A program made the position numbers and the translations under genes. Shown here in pieces: positions 17,841-26,576 of a DNA stretch of 64,000 nt; within the stretch, counting starts at the first letter, position 1, and the number at the start of each line of letters is the position of its first letter. This DNA comes from Cernens ardua (GTDB lineage: Bacteria; Pseudomonadota; Gammaproteobacteria; Pseudomonadales; Halomonadaceae). The stretch spans positions 186,001 to 250,000 of the forward strand of contig NZ_JBPCZH010000001.1 of the NCBI RefSeq assembly GCF_051251085.1, in the 5' to 3' direction. Under the pieces are notes generated by a model that was not told the origin of the DNA, ran no database searches, and saw nothing but the letters and a program-made list of their open reading frames with translations.

Positions 17841-18245
17841 ATGAAGAAGTCGGCGGTGACTGCAGTACCTGCTGCACCCAGTGCATTGGCGGAGCAACAT
17901 TTTGCAACATCCTTTACGTATGAGACCGATTGTTGGGATGTTCACGAAGCCCTATCAACACAAAACGACGATTTCGTACTATTGGATGTAAGGTCCCCGG
18001 AACTTTTTGCCAAGGGGCATATTCGCGGCGCTATCAATTTGCCCCATCGAAAAATTATTCGGTCAGCTTTAGCCAAATGGCCAGAGGGAACTCTTTTTAT
18101 TACCTATTGTGCTGGACCACACTGCAACGGTGCAGCTAGAGGCGCTTTACGTTTGGCAACGCTTGAGCGCCCTGTAAAGATAATGGCAGGAGGGATTACA
18201 GGATGGATTGATGAAGGTTTCCCCCTTGAGCAATCAGGCACATGA
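17841..18245 (+). CDS. Rhodanese-domain protein
   Basis: This is a single rhodanese domain of 134 residues. The CH2A-like motif LLDVRSPELFAKGHIRGAIN is followed by the active-site loop Cys90-AGPHCNGA, which contains the persulfide-forming cysteine. The end is MAGGITGWIDEGFP, standard for the fold. It would carry sulfane sulfur; the acceptor is unknown. ATG 17841 has GAGGAAGG upstream, and the frame before it lacks domain-like sequence. Confidence 0.85.
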   Translation: MKKSAVTAVPAAPSALAEQHFATSFTYETDCWDVHEALSTQNDDFVLLDVRSPELFAKGHIRGAINLPHRKIIRSALAKWPEGTLFITYCAGPHCNGAARGALRLATLERPVKIMAGGITGWIDEGFPLEQSGT

Positions 18246-18259
18246 AAGATGTCAATATA

Positions 18260-19237
18260 TTAGTGGGGAGTCCAATTCATCAGCGTGTCTTTCTGGATTT
18301 TATACGCATGTAATAAACATTCATCCAGCTGTGAAGCGTTATAACAGTCATGTTCACGCTGAGCCAACTCATTGCGCAGAAGTTGGGCGAGTTGCTCGCG
18401 TGCTTTTTCTTCATCTGTACCATTGCGGATCTGCTGTGCCAATTGGTATATGTCGTAATCCTGCTGACTCAATGCAGGACTATGGCAAATGGCTTCATCA
18501 ATGCGGCCGTAGGCCTGTGTACAGTCAAATGATGGCCCTTTGCTTGAGGGCTGATAAATCCCGTTATTCAGGAAAAGGGCTATCGGTAGCTTTTCCATCT
18601 GCCCTTTACGATTGATGAAAGAGACTTTGGCAGGAATTGCCCTGTATTGCTGGAGCCATGTACGTATCTGAAAAATGCTTTTTTCAGGAAGTTGCAATGA
18701 GGTGGCTGTATTGCTGGCTACGACAAGTGTCGGATGATCGAAGCTATTCTGATGGACATGATATTGCCAGTCCCCAAGCGTGGCGCCTACAGCAATACCG
18801 GTTTTCGTGTCATACCAGTAAAAGGATTTTTCGGTGCATTCGTGCGCTTCACAGGCGGATGCACTGACGTAGCGATTTTCACGTATCAATACAGGATCAG
18901 GTGGTCCGCCGAAGCTCTCGAGCAGGTTTTGCGAAAACGCCCTGGTTGGCATGGATGCCTTGATCAGCGCCTGAAAACGGCGCTGTTTGTCCCATATCAA
19001 TGCATTGGTAGATTTGTTCTGATAGCTCATCAACCAATCCTGTTTTGCATAGGCAGTGGAACACCACAAACCACTTACCACCATAACGCCCGGGAGCCAA
19101 CAGCGCAGAAGCAATGTCAAAGTACGTAGGAAGTGCGTTGACACTGTTTTTACGATAGAAGGAAACGCTTGGTGGCATGTAATTGCATGACTGGCTGATT
19201 TATGTTTCAAGCAAGCCTCCGGAGTGTTTATGGACAT
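18260..19237 (-). CDS. Secreted protein with C-terminal LprI (DUF1311) domain
   Basis: The product has 325 residues. A hydrophobic export signal lies unusually late (about 42-64, ending STAYA), so the true start may be downstream of ATG 19237, though no better start was found. The middle (about 70-225) is unassigned. The C-terminal about 90 residues match the LprI/DUF1311 pattern: FDCTQAYGRIDEAICHSPAL, then a Tyr-rich helix and REHDCYN with DECLLHAY, four cysteines likely in disulfides. LprI was described as a lysozyme inhibitor in mycobacteria; whether that holds here is open. Confidence 0.7.
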   Translation of the reverse strand: MSINTPEACLKHKSASHAITCHQAFPSIVKTVSTHFLRTLTLLLRCWLPGVMVVSGLWCSTAYAKQDWLMSYQNKSTNALIWDKQRRFQALIKASMPTRAFSQNLLESFGGPPDPVLIRENRYVSASACEAHECTEKSFYWYDTKTGIAVGATLGDWQYHVHQNSFDHPTLVVASNTATSLQLPEKSIFQIRTWLQQYRAIPAKVSFINRKGQMEKLPIALFLNNGIYQPSSKGPSFDCTQAYGRIDEAICHSPALSQQDYDIYQLAQQIRNGTDEEKAREQLAQLLRNELAQREHDCYNASQLDECLLHAYKIQKDTLMNWTPH

Positions 19238-19533
19238 GGCAGGTTGAGAGCACGTGTTTCTGTGCCCATTTTATGACGAATCTTATCTGAAAGGCGCAAA
19301 TTCTCAGTGTAATGTGCAAAATTTACATTTGCCTCGCCACAAAGGGTATACTAACAACGATTACGAAAAAATAAGGGGAGCTACAGCAAAGCTCTGTAGA
19401 AAGTCCTCCCTGTCTCACGCTGACATGACACCTTGTCGTCTTAAAAGCATCGATCAAACTGCATGAATGTGCATCGGCCTTGAATATATTCGGGGTCATG
19501 CTCTTTTATGCTCGACAGACTGGATCATTCATT

Positions 19534-20592
19534 ATGCTGCGTTGCTTCATCTCAAAAACAGACCATATCAAGCAGGTTGATCTGGATACCCTCGACGCCA
19601 CCGCGACCACTGTTGTACCTGTACCCTCGAATGATACGTCGACGCTTGGAAATGAGTCGGAGGCACGAAAGAGTAAGCCCCCCAAGGTGGTTTGGTACGA
19701 TTTGTGGAGTCCGGATGCAGATGAGGTAAGAACAGTGGAAAAGGCCTTGAATACCACTGTGCCTACCAAGGACAAAATGAAAGAGATCGAGGCGTCGTCT
19801 CGGCTGTATCAGGCCGATGGTGTTACGTACATGACAATCACTCTTCTCTCCAATGATGGTGATGAGCTGGTGAAATCCCAGATGACATTCATCCTCAAGG
19901 GTGAAGTATTGGTTACGGTACGGTATGCGAACCCCCTATCCATCAATGCCTTCACTGCGCGGGCCCAGCGCGCCAACCGCGTGAGCTTCTCGACCGGTGA
20001 ACATGTCATGTTGGGGATTATCGAGTCGGTGATCGACAGCACGGCAGATACGCTTGAAAATTTGAGTGATGAAATCGACACGGCCAATCGCGAGGTCTTT
20101 GGCAAGAAGTCATCGAATGCAACCAAAAATGCAAGCTTTTTACAGTCGTTGATTGAACGTATCGGTGCGAAGGCTGCTGATCTTTCTGCCATTCGTGAGA
20201 GTCTTGTGACGGTTTCACGCTTGGTGACATATCAAACAGCCAACCTGCCTTCGAGTGCTTTCGTTCATAAGGAGGCCAAGCAGCGCTTGAAGGTTATTCA
20301 ACGTGATGCCATTTCCCTGAGTGAGCACGCCAGTTTCCAGTCAGGAAAAATCACGTTCCTGTTGGATTCCACACTGGGGCAAATTAATCTGGAACAGAAC
20401 CAGATTATCAAAATCTTCTCCGTCGCGGCGGTGGTTTTCCTCCCGCCAACACTGGTGGCATCTGTGTACGGGATGAACTTCGACGATATGCCTGAATTAC
20501 ACTGGCATTATGGCTACCCCTACGCTTTGGGATTAATGGTGTTATTGGCGGTATTGCCCATTTACTTCTTCAAGAAACGTGGTTGGCTATAA
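19534..20592 (+). CDS. CorA-family divalent metal transporter
   Basis: This 352-residue protein has a long cytoplasmic N-terminal domain (about 1-285, helical and acidic). Two C-terminal membrane helices carry the selectivity signature YGMNFDDMPEL between them, and a basic end FFKKRGWL follows. It would conduct Mg2+ (or Co2+/Ni2+) as a pentamer. An N-terminal stretch rich in Thr, Val and Asp (about 20-45) looks non-conserved. ATG 19534 is preferred, with GGAT about 9 bases upstream; an earlier ATG at 19480 is possible. A bidirectional terminator follows. Confidence 0.88.
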   Translation: MLRCFISKTDHIKQVDLDTLDATATTVVPVPSNDTSTLGNESEARKSKPPKVVWYDLWSPDADEVRTVEKALNTTVPTKDKMKEIEASSRLYQADGVTYMTITLLSNDGDELVKSQMTFILKGEVLVTVRYANPLSINAFTARAQRANRVSFSTGEHVMLGIIESVIDSTADTLENLSDEIDTANREVFGKKSSNATKNASFLQSLIERIGAKAADLSAIRESLVTVSRLVTYQTANLPSSAFVHKEAKQRLKVIQRDAISLSEHASFQSGKITFLLDSTLGQINLEQNQIIKIFSVAAVVFLPPTLVASVYGMNFDDMPELHWHYGYPYALGLMVLLAVLPIYFFKKRGWL

Positions 20593-20624
20593 ATTCTCTA
20601 TCGCACATTGTACTTATGATGACT

Positions 20625-20652
20625 AAAAGGGGAGCCATCGGCTCCCCTTTTA
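20625..20652. terminator. Bidirectional Rho-independent terminator
   Basis: AAAAGGGGAGCC and GGCTCCCCTTTT form a perfect stem around ATC between the convergent corA-like gene and aminotransferase gene. Confidence 0.92.
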
Positions 20653-20690
20653 TAATCCTTTTTAGAGTCGGTATCATTGAACTTGTGACA

Positions 20691-21875
20691 TTACTGGTGG
20701 GCTATGAACTGTTTAAGACGGGCAATACCTTCCAGAAGAGTGTCATCATCGCTGACGGCATGACACCAGCGTAACCACCCTTCTCCTTCTTCCCCGAATG
20801 CTACACCGGGAGCCAATCCTAAACCGACTTCCTTCACCAGATTTTTAGCCAGCTGCATGGAATCTTCAAAGCCTTGTATTTTGAAGAATAGATACATGGC
20901 CCCTTGCGCATTGGGGATTTCAACACTGGGGAGTGATTTCATTTGTGTTTCCAATAGCCTGCGCGAGTCAACAAGACGCTGACGCAGTGCATTGACACTT
21001 TCTTCGCCGTGTTCCAATGCTGCAACGGCCGCTTTTTGTATCGGCTCGAAGATACAGGAAAAGTTGTATTCAATCAGTTTTTCCAGATCCTTGATCAGGT
21101 TTTCAGGCACGACCATCCAGCCTACACGCCACCCTGTCATACACCAGGCTTTGGAAAAGCTATTCACGGAGATGATGAGGTCATTCGGCTGCGCATGCTC
21201 AAGGAATGAGGGGGCTGCTTTTTGATGGGTATCGTAGACGAGTCGTGAGTAAACATCATCACTAATGATCCAGATACCCCTTTGACGACAGTGTTCGAGC
21301 ACCTTGATCAGGCTTTTTTCATCGATTGTCCAACCTGTCGGATTATTGGGCGAATTGATGATCAATGCACGTGTATCGGGTGTGAGTGTATTCAGCAACT
21401 GATCCAGGTCCAATGTCCAGGTATTGTCCTGAATGACCAGAGAGACGCGCTCAACCTGTGCTTGCCTGATTTTTGGGATTTCAGTCAGGTTTGGCCACAA
21501 GGGCGTAATGGCAACAACTTTATCACCTGGTGCCAGTAACAATTCAGACGCCAGTTTGAGTCCCATAAGTCCCGAGCTCACCGCTGCAATACGATGTGCT
21601 GGAATATCGACCTTATGTTGTCGTTCCAAATAGCGAGATATAGCTTCGCGTAGATAGGGACGTCCAAGATTCTGGGAATAAAAGGTCTCACCTTCATGCA
21701 ATCCTGCCACGGCCGCTTGTCGAATGAAATCAGGAGTCGCTCGATCAGTCTCACCAAACCAGAATGGAAGCACGTTATCCTGTCCCATGGCAGCATCAGC
21801 GACCTCACGAATCATTGAACCGGAAAGTGATTTTATGATGGGGGAAGCTTCAGGAACGTTTTGATGGGAAGACAT
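20691..21875 (-). CDS. Class I/II PLP-dependent aminotransferase (aspartate-type)
   Basis: This 394-residue fold-type I aminotransferase has the PLP Lys242 in SFSKAWCMTGWRVGW. The segment NSPNNPTGW holds the cofactor-binding Asn and Pro, and SDDVYSRLVYD contributes the Asp and Tyr. A C-terminal Arg in GWLRWC corresponds to the carboxylate-binding Arg. The subfamily resembles aspartate aminotransferases of the Igamma type; the amino donor cannot be fixed. It starts at ATG 21875 with AGAGAG upstream. Confidence 0.85.
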   Translation of the reverse strand: MSSHQNVPEASPIIKSLSGSMIREVADAAMGQDNVLPFWFGETDRATPDFIRQAAVAGLHEGETFYSQNLGRPYLREAISRYLERQHKVDIPAHRIAAVSSGLMGLKLASELLLAPGDKVVAITPLWPNLTEIPKIRQAQVERVSLVIQDNTWTLDLDQLLNTLTPDTRALIINSPNNPTGWTIDEKSLIKVLEHCRQRGIWIISDDVYSRLVYDTHQKAAPSFLEHAQPNDLIISVNSFSKAWCMTGWRVGWMVVPENLIKDLEKLIEYNFSCIFEPIQKAAVAALEHGEESVNALRQRLVDSRRLLETQMKSLPSVEIPNAQGAMYLFFKIQGFEDSMQLAKNLVKEVGLGLAPGVAFGEEGEGWLRWCHAVSDDDTLLEGIARLKQFIAHQ

Positions 21876-22047
21876 GTCAACTCTCTGGCTTGGATGAATA
21901 TGGCTGTAAGGCTGATAGCTTGCTTGAAGATGTTAGTATGAAAGTATATTGGGTTATGTCTTCAGTTAGGAAAAAAGCTCATCAACCATTCGTCTAATAG
22001 GCATAGTGGATGAATTAGGCCAGTAGCTACTGCGTGGAAACGTACTA

Positions 22048-22092
22048 TTTATACGTATACCATTTATCCGTATGCTGTTTATCCGCATAAAG
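22048..22092. repeat. Three 15-bp tandem repeats (iteron-like)
   Basis: Units start at 22048, 22063 and 22078: TTTATACGTATACCA, TTTATCCGTATGCTG and TTTATCCGCATAAAG. The first 11 bases of each unit are nearly the same and the last four vary. Confidence 0.7.
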
Positions 22093-22311
22093 TCCGGTAT
22101 TTACTTAAAATGGCGTACTTTTGGTTAAAGCCGGCTCTTGATGACGGAAATATACGTTTCTTTCAAGCGTTTTTTTATGCACCCAATGGCATGAAGATGA
22201 GGCAAAACTGACGTCGTAACAATCGGCTTGCTACTAGAATTTTTTCAGCGACAACTACGCCGAGAACAGGTTATAAAAGGATGGTCAGGAAAATGCTCGC
22301 TATAGAAATGG

Positions 22312-22339
22312 TAGTCGGAAAAATATAGTCGGAAAAGTA
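22312..22339. repeat. 14-bp tandem duplication
   Basis: TAGTCGGAAAAATA is followed directly by TAGTCGGAAAAGTA, one mismatch. It lies 45 bases before the start of the small membrane protein at 22384. Confidence 0.75.
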
Positions 22340-22383
22340 GTGAATGACATCCCTTGGATAGATAAAACAAAAGGATACACCCC

Positions 22384-22581
22384 GTGTTTTTACTTGCCTG
22401 CTCCGTGCTCTCATTAGCCCTTTTTATCTATGCAGGAATGACCGCATTCAAGATGATTTCAATCATGAACAAACCCGCCTTCCAGCGCAATGACAGTGAC
22501 GTTGTTTATTTAGGCTGGAAGGCCGCTGGCCTGATTTTATGTGGTGTTATCGTTATTGTGGCCGGTATGCTGATGGGCTAA
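22384..22581 (+). CDS. Small membrane protein (65 aa), unknown
   Basis: GTG at 22384, with AAGGAT 8 bases upstream, opens a 65-residue protein with two hydrophobic helices (about 3-23 and 45-64). They are joined by a polar loop NKPAFQRNDSDVVY. I do not recognise the family. It converges exactly on the acidic-protein gene; the two stop codons are adjacent with no space. Confidence 0.65.
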   Translation: MFLLACSVLSLALFIYAGMTAFKMISIMNKPAFQRNDSDVVYLGWKAAGLILCGVIVIVAGMLMG

Positions 22582-22956
22582 TCAGTCTTCGTCATCCTCA
22601 TACCCATTGGGATCGTCCCCGTAGCCATAGGGTTCGGGTTGGTCTTCATCAAAATGCAGTTCCTTGACGTTGCCCTCCAGCCCTTCTTCATCAACATCGC
22701 CATCTTCGGCGACATCTTCGAGGTAATGTTCTTTCTCGGCCAAGGCTTCGCTATCAATATCTTCATCACCCTCCTCAGCCAGATAGGCAAATTCGTCATT
22801 TTCATCCGCGAGATCAGAGTCTTCTGCAGAACTACTGTTCCCATCCGAATCTTCAAGAGAATAGGGATCGATATCACCTACCCCAGCGGTAATGCGGGTA
22901 TCCGGGGCTTCTGAGTCGAAATCCTGCTCGTTTTCATTTTTGGATGAAGGTGACAT
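22582..22956 (-). CDS. Very acidic protein of unknown function
   Basis: Of 124 residues, 48 are Asp or Glu and only 4 are Lys or Arg, so the predicted pI is extremely low. The sequence is low-complexity and probably disordered, ending GDDPNGYEDDED. No domain is recognised; the composition recalls acidic proteins of halophilic or halotolerant gammaproteobacteria. The start ATG 22956 has GGAGACTC-type sequence upstream. A purine-rich message with no shift in third-base pattern argues against chance. Confidence 0.6.
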   Translation of the reverse strand: MSPSSKNENEQDFDSEAPDTRITAGVGDIDPYSLEDSDGNSSSAEDSDLADENDEFAYLAEEGDEDIDSEALAEKEHYLEDVAEDGDVDEEGLEGNVKELHFDEDQPEPYGYGDDPNGYEDDED

Positions 22957-23126
22957 GGTGAGTCTCCGTTTTAAAAATTCATGTGGTCAAACTATGGTTG
23001 TAACAGCTTTTACAGTAACGTTCATGCTTTTAGTCAAAATAAAATCAGCTTAAGCAATTCACCATTAAGCTGTGCTTTGGGCGGGTGCGTTTATCGCAAC
23101 TCCTACCCACTGATGACGGCCCGGCT

Positions 23127-23324
23127 TCAAGACAAAAACTGTGGAAGTACAACCGCTTGGGCGAAGTAAACGTTCTTGTTACTGGATGTATTGACGACAG
23201 GCGAACCGGACAAACGATAACCTTCGTCCAGGGCCTGACTCACCTTTCGATTCAGCTCATCTTTATTGACAGATGTCAGCAGAAGATAGTTCATACGGGG
23301 CGGCAAATGATCTGATTGCGTCAT
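23127..23324 (-). CDS. DUF1737-like small protein
   Basis: This 65-residue protein has the core NYLLLTSVNKDELNRKVSQA then GYRLSGSPVVN and FAQAVVLPQ. This fits the DUF1737 pattern (a strand, a helix, G-x-x-L-x-G-x-P, then a final strand with AQAV). Its function is not known. ATG 23324 follows a purine-rich GGAAAAAATT. Confidence 0.65.
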   Translation of the reverse strand: MTQSDHLPPRMNYLLLTSVNKDELNRKVSQALDEGYRLSGSPVVNTSSNKNVYFAQAVVLPQFLS

Positions 23325-23978
23325 AATTTTTTCCGAGTCTGATCGTTGCTACTTATCATGCGTGAAAACAGACTGATTTTGAAGAACATTTCGACATCTG
23401 ACTGATTCAACGTATTGAATCAATGTGTTGATAACGGTTTGATAACAATTCAGGCTGAATAAAGCGAAGTAGCATGTTAACGAGGCATAGGCGCTCCTCT
23501 ATTTATATATGTCGAGACAAATGAAGACTGTGAAGTACTCTGGTGTTGCCTGGACTTGAGACAATATGAGTAAGTGACAAGGAGCACATACTCGATGACA
23601 AGCTCGTGACGAGCACACTTGTATGCAAGCATCGGCGCGTAGAGAGTCTGCGTATTGGGCATTCTAGGTATGTTGGAGGGTAGTCAAGTGGTTAATGGAT
23701 GTGCGGAGGTCGCAACAATTCGTTGCGTATGCCATAAGGGGGCATATTGATACGGGATAAGCAAGACGTTATGTTGGCAGAGTTTACAGGGAGTGCGGTT
23801 TAAACATCGCGTGTGTAGGACATTGGGAGATAGAGTGCAGGCATGTTCGTAAAGCCGCGGTAAATACAAGATGAGGGCGGGATATACCCACCCCCTGCAG
23901 GCTAAACGAAATCCTTTCGTAGTGGATATTCGACACCTCAGCTTCTGTCAAACAGGACTTTGTTACAGCCTGACTGCC
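23325..23978. other. Gene-free region with several hairpins, possible ncRNA
   Basis: Open frames here are short, unlike proteins and without ribosome sites. Perfect short hairpins cluster in it: GCTCG-TGA-CGAGC near 23600, CGCAAC-AATTC-GTTGCG (23711-23727), TATGCC/GGCATA (23728-23746) and GGGCGGG/CCCACCC (23875-23893, one mismatch). No match to tmRNA, RNase P, SRP or 6S RNA is apparent. Confidence 0.4.
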
Positions 23979-24494
23979 TTACTGCCAGTTGATGGCATCC
24001 TTGATCTGCTGTGTGTTAAGCGCACGGGCAGAGAATGCTTGACCATCCGAAGAAGTCAGGGAATACGGGTTTGTGCCACGTAGGTAAGCTACCAGCACTT
24101 TATCACCATTGGTAGCGATTACCTGAGGCGCTGAATAGAGTGTAGTACCCGGTTTCTGCTGAAGTTGGGACAACTGATCCTGTGGGTAAACCGCCAACGC
24201 CAACAGTGCTTCAGGTTTACCGTCGGTGGGGGTGTAATTGAATACCACAACGTTTTCAGCATTCAGCTGCTGATCGTCCCAGTCCAATGTATCTTCCGGA
24301 GCCACATTGGATTGCCAAACGGTTGGGTATTTCAGTGTATAGCCTTCGGTAGAGTTCTGATAGGCAGTCACTTTTTGAGTTTGAGATAGGCCGGCTCCGT
24401 TGGGATCGTTAATGACCTGTGGGCTGCTACACCCGGCCATTACTGTTACTGAACCAGCCAAGGCTGCTGCCAAGACAATTTTACTGACGTTCAT
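23979..24494 (-). CDS. Predicted lipoprotein, unknown function
   Basis: This 171-residue protein has a signal peptide ending in the lipobox VMAGC (Cys22). Residues after the lipobox avoid Asp at +2 (Ser-Ser), which favours outer-membrane sorting. The mature part contains YQNSTEGYTLKYPTVW, like the PsbP/DUF1795 start for beta-sandwich proteins that bind membranes or ligands, but the match is weak. ATG 24494 is chosen over GTG 24497 because AGGAG lies 6 bases upstream. Confidence 0.7.
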   Translation of the reverse strand: MNVSKIVLAAALAGSVTVMAGCSSPQVINDPNGAGLSQTQKVTAYQNSTEGYTLKYPTVWQSNVAPEDTLDWDDQQLNAENVVVFNYTPTDGKPEALLALAVYPQDQLSQLQQKPGTTLYSAPQVIATNGDKVLVAYLRGTNPYSLTSSDGQAFSARALNTQQIKDAINWQ

Positions 24495-24727
24495 CACATT
24501 CTCCTGTGTGATCCGTGAAGTTCACGGTCATTCGTGAGTGCACCATTGCGCCATGGACGCTCGGCTTCCTTTCCACTATAGCCAATAAGTTGGAATTTGG
24601 CTGCAAACGCACATTGTTTACATAAATATAAAGAGTGACATAACTTAAGTTTACAGTAAATGTAGTCTACACCAGGTACACAGCAGATTTCGAATAAACC
24701 TGCGGCCAACTACAACGCATTGATTCG

Positions 24728-25393
24728 TTAGTCGTTATGCCACTTGTTTTCCATCATGATACCAGATAATCGGCGACGTTTATCCCACCCCTGAATTTCC
24801 AGTAATGGACGATCATCAAAACACTCCACATGCCCTATACAGAGTATAGCGATAGGTTCTACCCCTTCTGGTGCAGCTAACAATCTACGCAGGGCTTCTG
24901 GATCAAAAATAGAGACCCACCCCATTCCGATCCCTTCCGCCCGCGCCGCAAGCCACATGTTCTGGATGGCGCAGCTGACAGAGGCCAGATCCATGTGAGG
25001 CATACTACGACGGCCGAAAACATATTCTTCCCTTTTATGCGGTAATGCCACAATAATGATATCTGAACACTCGCGTATGCCCTCGACTTTCATTTTCATG
25101 AACGTTTCGCCGCGTTCTCCCAATGCTTCGGCTGTTTTCAGTCGTTCTTCATTCACCAATTCAATTAACGAGTCGCGGTATGACGGGTCTGTCATATGGA
25201 TGAAACGCCATGGCTGCATATAACCGACACTGGGAGCATGATGAGCAGCATTGATAATTCGAACCAGTACATCAGGATTTACCTTGCCCGGCACGAAATG
25301 ACGAGTATCCCGCCGCTCATGTATGGCTCTATAGACACCGCGGCGTTCTTCGTCAGTAAAATTTTGCTGTTTATCTGCCTGATCCACATTCAC
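24728..25393 (-). CDS. bluB: 5,6-dimethylbenzimidazole synthase BluB
   Basis: BluB cuts FMNH2 with O2 to make the lower ligand of vitamin B12. The nitroreductase-like fold is recognisable: RRDTRHFVPGKVNPDVL, HHAPSVGYMQPWRFI (FMN phosphate and ribityl contacts), FGRRSMPHMDLASVSCAIQN and GIGMGWVSIFD. GYMQPW distinguishes BluB from ordinary nitroreductases. The start is GTG 25393, or GTG 25387, which has better AAGG spacing. It is the outermost gene of the minus-strand cobalamin arm, 235 bases downstream of cbiB. An oxygen-dependent enzyme fits the aerobic CobN route. Confidence 0.93.
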   Translation of the reverse strand: MNVDQADKQQNFTDEERRGVYRAIHERRDTRHFVPGKVNPDVLVRIINAAHHAPSVGYMQPWRFIHMTDPSYRDSLIELVNEERLKTAEALGERGETFMKMKVEGIRECSDIIIVALPHKREEYVFGRRSMPHMDLASVSCAIQNMWLAARAEGIGMGWVSIFDPEALRRLLAAPEGVEPIAILCIGHVECFDDRPLLEIQGWDKRRRLSGIMMENKWHND

Positions 25394-25628
25394 TGCCTTT
25401 AGCCTGATTTCTAGCTTTCACTTTGTATATTGCTTGATTCATGCCCTTCGACATTATTCGAAGCTGACCACTTGCATGCGTATATTGCGTGTGTGTTCGG
25501 TAAATATTTGCGGCACAACAGTTGTTTGAATGCATGCTCGTCATCAGGGGAATAGTAATTCCGAATTGAGCCAGACGCTGATTGATTTTTCTCATGCATG
25601 GATTAACGAGATTGCATGGACATTGCGT

Positions 25629-26576
25629 TCATTTGAAAATTGGCATTGCCACCATGAAAATCACCAGCAGGATCAGCCACAGAATCCCTGCCCGATTTAC
25701 AAGTGTAATGGCACGCTTGATATCACTTGCCCTGGCGGACCGCCCTGCCCCTAATGTGCCTCTGTCTTGTGGAATGCCATGATAAATACCCACCCCTCCC
25801 AGCGTTAGCCCCAGGGCCGCGGCACCTGCTGCCATCACGGGGCCCGCATTGGGGCTTTTCCAGCGACGCCCTTGTTGCCAGGCGCACCTTAGCGCCATTT
25901 GAGCGCGAATCAGACTGCCACTTGCCATGGCATAACTCAGCACTGTTATGCGTGCCGGAATCCAATTGAGTAGATCATCAACACGGGCTGCCCACTTGCC
26001 AAATCCAAGATAACGCTCGTTTTTATAGCCCCACATGGCGTCCAGAGTATTCGATGCGCGGTACAGTACTACCCCGGGCAACCCCAGTATGGCAAACCAG
26101 AATAACGCAGCAAAAATGGCATCAGCACCGTTTTCCAACATGGATTCTGAAGCGGCATTGGCAATGCCGGTTTCATCGAGCGCCGAGACATCTCGACTCA
26201 CAATCATGCGCAAAGCGTCTTTTGCCGCCTGCCGCTCACCCCGCTCCAATGGCTCTGCAACCCGTAACCCATGTTGAGCCAGGCTCTTCCACCCTATACA
26301 GGCATAAACAGTCACACCTCCAACCGGGACAAACCACCAATGATCCTGTAACGCCTGTTGTGCAAACGCCGCCAATACCAACCATGGAAGTACGCAGATT
26401 AGCCACGCAAACATACCTCGGAGGATGGGCCGATCAGGGCCATGGGTATGCTTTTCAACCTTATTGGCTATATGGCCGAAAAAGACGATGGGGTGGCATC
26501 GGCGTGGTTCACCAAGTAAGCCATCCAGCGCACAGCCCAACAAGAGGGCAAGCACAGGGAAAAACGGTGTTAGCAT
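25629..26576 (-). CDS. cbiB: Adenosylcobinamide-phosphate synthase CbiB/CobD
   Basis: CbiB attaches aminopropanol (phosphate) to adenosylcobyric acid at the inner membrane. The 315-residue protein has several membrane helices and the family signatures GLLGEPRRCHPIVFFG near the start, SRDVSALDETGIANAASESM with ENGADAIFAALF, and the NTLDAMWGYKN segment. ATG 26576 overlaps the cobC stop by 7 bases (ATGCTAA). It is the fifth gene of the coupled series cobT-cobS-cobU-cobC-cbiB. Confidence 0.93.
   Translation of the reverse strand: MLTPFFPVLALLLGCALDGLLGEPRRCHPIVFFGHIANKVEKHTHGPDRPILRGMFAWLICVLPWLVLAAFAQQALQDHWWFVPVGGVTVYACIGWKSLAQHGLRVAEPLERGERQAAKDALRMIVSRDVSALDETGIANAASESMLENGADAIFAALFWFAILGLPGVVLYRASNTLDAMWGYKNERYLGFGKWAARVDDLLNWIPARITVLSYAMASGSLIRAQMALRCAWQQGRRWKSPNAGPVMAAGAAALGLTLGGVGIYHGIPQDRGTLGAGRSARASDIKRAITLVNRAGILWLILLVIFMVAMPIFK

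Larger units (their letters stand above)
21876..22383. other. Divergent intergenic region with two tandem-repeat arrays
   Basis: No gene is seen. The 508 bases between the aminotransferase gene and a small membrane-protein gene hold a triple 15-bp repeat (22048-22092) and a double 14-bp repeat (22312-22339), listed separately. Confidence 0.5.

Noticed and set aside
19254..19466. 70-codon frame upstream of the corA-like gene
   Set aside because: No ribosome site, atypical composition and no family resemblance.
23685..23760. tRNA-like 5' half in the gene-free region
   Set aside because: No anticodon arm, T loop or matching acceptor 3' strand follows; the resemblance is limited to the D-arm-like bases.
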